Shown: one piece after another, positions 6,468-8,124 of the stretch
Numbering within the stretch: position 1 is the stretch's first letter
Layout of the letters: every line of letters begins with the position of its first letter
Assembly: GCA_949283445.1 (NCBI GenBank)
Contig: CASDTD010000093.1
Coordinates: forward strand, 1-8,124
Length of the DNA: 8,124 nt
Origin: an uncultured Coriobacteriia bacterium
GTDB lineage: Bacteria > Actinomycetota > Coriobacteriia > Coriobacteriales > QAMH01
Direction of reading: 5' to 3'
The notes under the pieces: model-generated
What the model was told of the DNA's origin: nothing
The model's database searches: none
What the model saw: the letters and a program-made list of their open reading frames with translations, nothing else
Position numbers and translations under genes: made by a program

Positions 6468-6544
6468 GCGTAAAAACGGGCGAAAGCGCTGCACAGGCAC
6501 GGCTATGTGCTCGGCAGCGCCTTCGTGTTGCTCTCCAATTCGCG
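6430..6544. repeat. Direct repeat GCTCTCCAAT(C/T)CGCG plus an inverted copy
   Basis: The 15-mer occurs at 6456-6470 and 6530-6544 (14 of 15 identical, 74 bp apart). Its 9-nt core is inverted at 6430-6438 (TTGGAGAGC). The inverted copy can pair with either direct copy. Between the direct copies lies a perfect GCGCTGC/GCAGCGC stem (6486-6492 with 6514-6520), with an inner GCAC/GTGC stem (6497-6500 with 6507-6510). Confidence 0.55.
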
Positions 6545-6603
6545 CTCGTTTGGTGCGCGTTGCGCGGGCGGGTGAAAGGTGCTCGCGTGACCGCCCTGTG
6601 CCC

Positions 6604-8124
6604 CTAGTCGGTGAAGTAGCCGACGCCCCCTTCGATAAGCGGCATGAAACTCGCGTCGGGGATATTCTGGTACAGGCCCGCGCCCACGCGCTCGGAATGG
6701 CCCATCTTGCCGAACACGCGCCCGTCGGGGCTCGTGATGCCCTCGATGGCGAGCACCGAACCGTTGGGGTTGGCGGACAAATCCATGCTCGGGTTACCGG
6801 CAAGGTCGACGTATTGAGTGGCGATCTGCCCGTTTGCCTTCAGCTGCGCGAGCAGCTCGTTGCTTGCGACGAAGCGCCCTTCACCATGGCTGATGGGCAC
6901 CGTGTAGATGTCGCCCACCTTGCAGCGAGACAGCCACGGCGAGAGGTTCGACGCCACGCGCGTGCGCACGATGCTGCTCTGATGGCGGCCGATGGTGTTG
7001 AACGTCAGCGTGGGGCAGGCGTCGTCCATGGGACGGATGTCGCCGAAAGGAACCAGCCCGAGTTTGACGAGCGCCTGAAAGCCGTTGCAAATGCCCAGGA
7101 TGAGGCCGTCGCGGTCGTTCAAGAGCCGGCGCACTGCCTCGGTGACTTCGGGCGAGCGGAAGAAGGCCGTGATGAACTTGGCCGAACCGTCTGGCTCGTC
7201 GCCGCCGGAAAAGCCGCCGGGAATCATCAGGATTTGGCTCGTGTCGATTTCCGCAGCCAGGCGTTTCGCGCTTTCGGCCACCATATCCGGCGCGAGGTTG
7301 TTGACGACGAAGGTCTGGGCTTTCGCGCCGGCACGCTCGAATGCCAGCGCCGTGTCATATTCGCAGTTCGTGCCCGGAAAGACGGGGATGATGACACGCG
7401 GTTTGGCGATGGTCCCATTGAAAGTGAGCGGCAGGTGCGTCTCGTCGCTTATGGCCTCGACCGTCGGGCCTTCAGCGCGGTACGGGAACACGTCTTCAAG
7501 CTCGTGCTCCCACGCTTCTTGCAGGTCGCAAAGATCGACGCGCTCGTTGCCGGCGGTGATGGCGTAGTCGTCGGTTGTCGTGCCCAAGACGAGTACGTTG
7601 AGGTTGTCGGTGCAGGCGGGGACGCTGGCGCCGTCGGCAAGCTCGACGGCAAACGAGCCATAGGCGGGCACGAACAACGTGCTTGTGTCGAGGTCGTCGG
7701 AAAGCGCGAGGCCGATCTTGTTGCCCAGGCACATCTTGAAGAGCATCTCGGCGTCGCAGCCGTAGCCGGGTGTGGCGACGGAAAGCGCCGCGCCGTTGCC
7801 GATGAGTTCCTCGACGAGGTCAAGCGCCTCGATGAGGCCGTCTTTCTCCGGCATGAGCCCGTCGTCTGCATACCAGGGGTGAATGCACAGCACCTTGTGC
7901 TCACCGGCTTTGAATTCCGGCGAGGTCACGCGGTCGATGTGCCCGCAGGCCGTGGCGAAGCTCACGAGCGTGGGCGGCACGTCGAGGCTCTCGAAGCTGC
8001 CCGACATGGAGTCCTTGCCGCCGATGGAGCCGACCTCGAGGTCGAGCTGCGCGGCCAGCGCGCCGAGCAGCGAGCCGACGGGCTTGCCCCAGCGCTCGGG
8101 CACGTCGCGCAGGGAGCCGAAGTA
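6604..8124 (-). CDS. purL: Phosphoribosylformylglycinamidine synthase, C-terminal part
   Basis: The last 506 residues of single-chain FGAM synthase; the 5' end lies beyond the right edge. The enzyme converts FGAR, glutamine and ATP to FGAM in step four of de novo purine synthesis, in the cytoplasm. The visible fragment starts in the second synthetase half (RWGKP and GGKDSMSG, fragment residues 11-42). It ends in a class I glutamine amidotransferase domain from about residue 241 (KPRVIIPVFPGTNCEYD). The triad is C346 (GICNGFQ), H476 and E478 (MGHSER); SHGEGR is at about 412-417. This arrangement matches the long clostridial/actinobacterial single-chain type of about 1,230-1,260 residues, not the split PurL/PurQ/PurS set. 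TAG at 6606-6604 ends the gene. Nothing suggests decay. No other purine gene is seen in the window. Confidence 0.96.
   Translation of the reverse strand, partial: YFGSLRDVPERWGKPVGSLLGALAAQLDLEVGSIGGKDSMSGSFESLDVPPTLVSFATACGHIDRVTSPEFKAGEHKVLCIHPWYADDGLMPEKDGLIEALDLVEELIGNGAALSVATPGYGCDAEMLFKMCLGNKIGLALSDDLDTSTLFVPAYGSFAVELADGASVPACTDNLNVLVLGTTTDDYAITAGNERVDLCDLQEAWEHELEDVFPYRAEGPTVEAISDETHLPLTFNGTIAKPRVIIPVFPGTNCEYDTALAFERAGAKAQTFVVNNLAPDMVAESAKRLAAEIDTSQILMIPGGFSGGDEPDGSAKFITAFFRSPEVTEAVRRLLNDRDGLILGICNGFQALVKLGLVPFGDIRPMDDACPTLTFNTIGRHQSSIVRTRVASNLSPWLSRCKVGDIYTVPISHGEGRFVASNELLAQLKANGQIATQYVDLAGNPSMDLSANPNGSVLAIEGITSPDGRVFGKMGHSERVGAGLYQNIPDASFMPLIEGGVGYFTD

Larger units (their letters stand above)
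6293..6603. other. Structured gap between purL and the lysozyme-like gene
   Basis: No credible gene is seen on either strand. Read on the - strand from the purL stop it holds: a GGGCGG/CCGCCC hairpin (6566-6571 with 6591-6596), two stem-loops built around the repeated TTGGAGAGC element (listed separately), an A-run at 6418-6422 (T-run on the - strand), and about 120 nt of leader before the lysozyme-like ATG. The leader must hold that gene's promoter if the T-run terminates purL transcription. Confidence 0.5.

Noticed and set aside
6345..6803. A 152-codon - strand frame overlapping the purL 3' end
   Set aside because: It lies out of frame with purL, uses low-complexity Ser/Arg/Pro/Thr sequence and reads through the hairpins.
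7085..7567. A 160-codon + strand frame inside purL
   Set aside because: It is antisense to the glutaminase and linker region of purL, which has intact catalytic motifs; the frame is a shadow.

Overview
The window is GC-rich bacterial chromosome with densely packed housekeeping genes and several structured gaps. The likely source is an anaerobic, gut-type actinobacterium of the Coriobacteriia (Eggerthella/Slackia-like). This rests on overall GC and codon bias, a SEC-C-tagged type I methionine aminopeptidase, a long single-chain PurL with a C-terminal glutaminase domain, and a CwlT-type lysozyme-like protein. It is an inference from family resemblance, not a database match.

Left part, + strand (1-1880): the 3' end of a HIT-family nucleotide hydrolase, a Nudix hydrolase 18 nt later, and methionine aminopeptidase (map). 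These may form a housekeeping run. A GC-rich hairpin follows the Nudix stop. A 337-nt non-coding gap follows map. It contains several inverted repeats, then an abruptly AT-rich promoter island with repeated 8-mers.

Middle, + strand (2218-5214): a small orphan RelB/DinJ-type antitoxin with no recognisable toxin; a 374-nt gap with hairpins and a doubtful 37-codon basic ORF; a 12-TM-type NhaD/CitMHS-like sodium:proton antiporter; a universal stress protein ending in a textbook rho-independent terminator; and a two-TM PGPGW-family membrane protein that starts 19 nt after that terminator's T-tract and lacks a Shine-Dalgarno. Antiporter plus Usp suggests an ion/pH and stress-response pair.

Right part, - strand (5495-8124): a single-pass, CwlT-like lysozyme/lytic transglycosylase protein and, upstream of it, the C-terminal ~506 residues of FGAM synthase (purL), whose 5' end lies beyond the window. 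The + strand PGPGW gene and the - strand lysozyme-like gene converge on a gap holding three diverged tandem units of ~83 bp with conserved stem-loops. The purL/lysozyme gap contains a second set of hairpins built on a repeated GCTCTCCAA element.

I found no CRISPR array, transposase, phage gene, rRNA or tRNA. No multi-gene novel system is evident. The least explained signals are the two structured non-coding repeat regions and the orphan antitoxin with its repeat-rich promoter.
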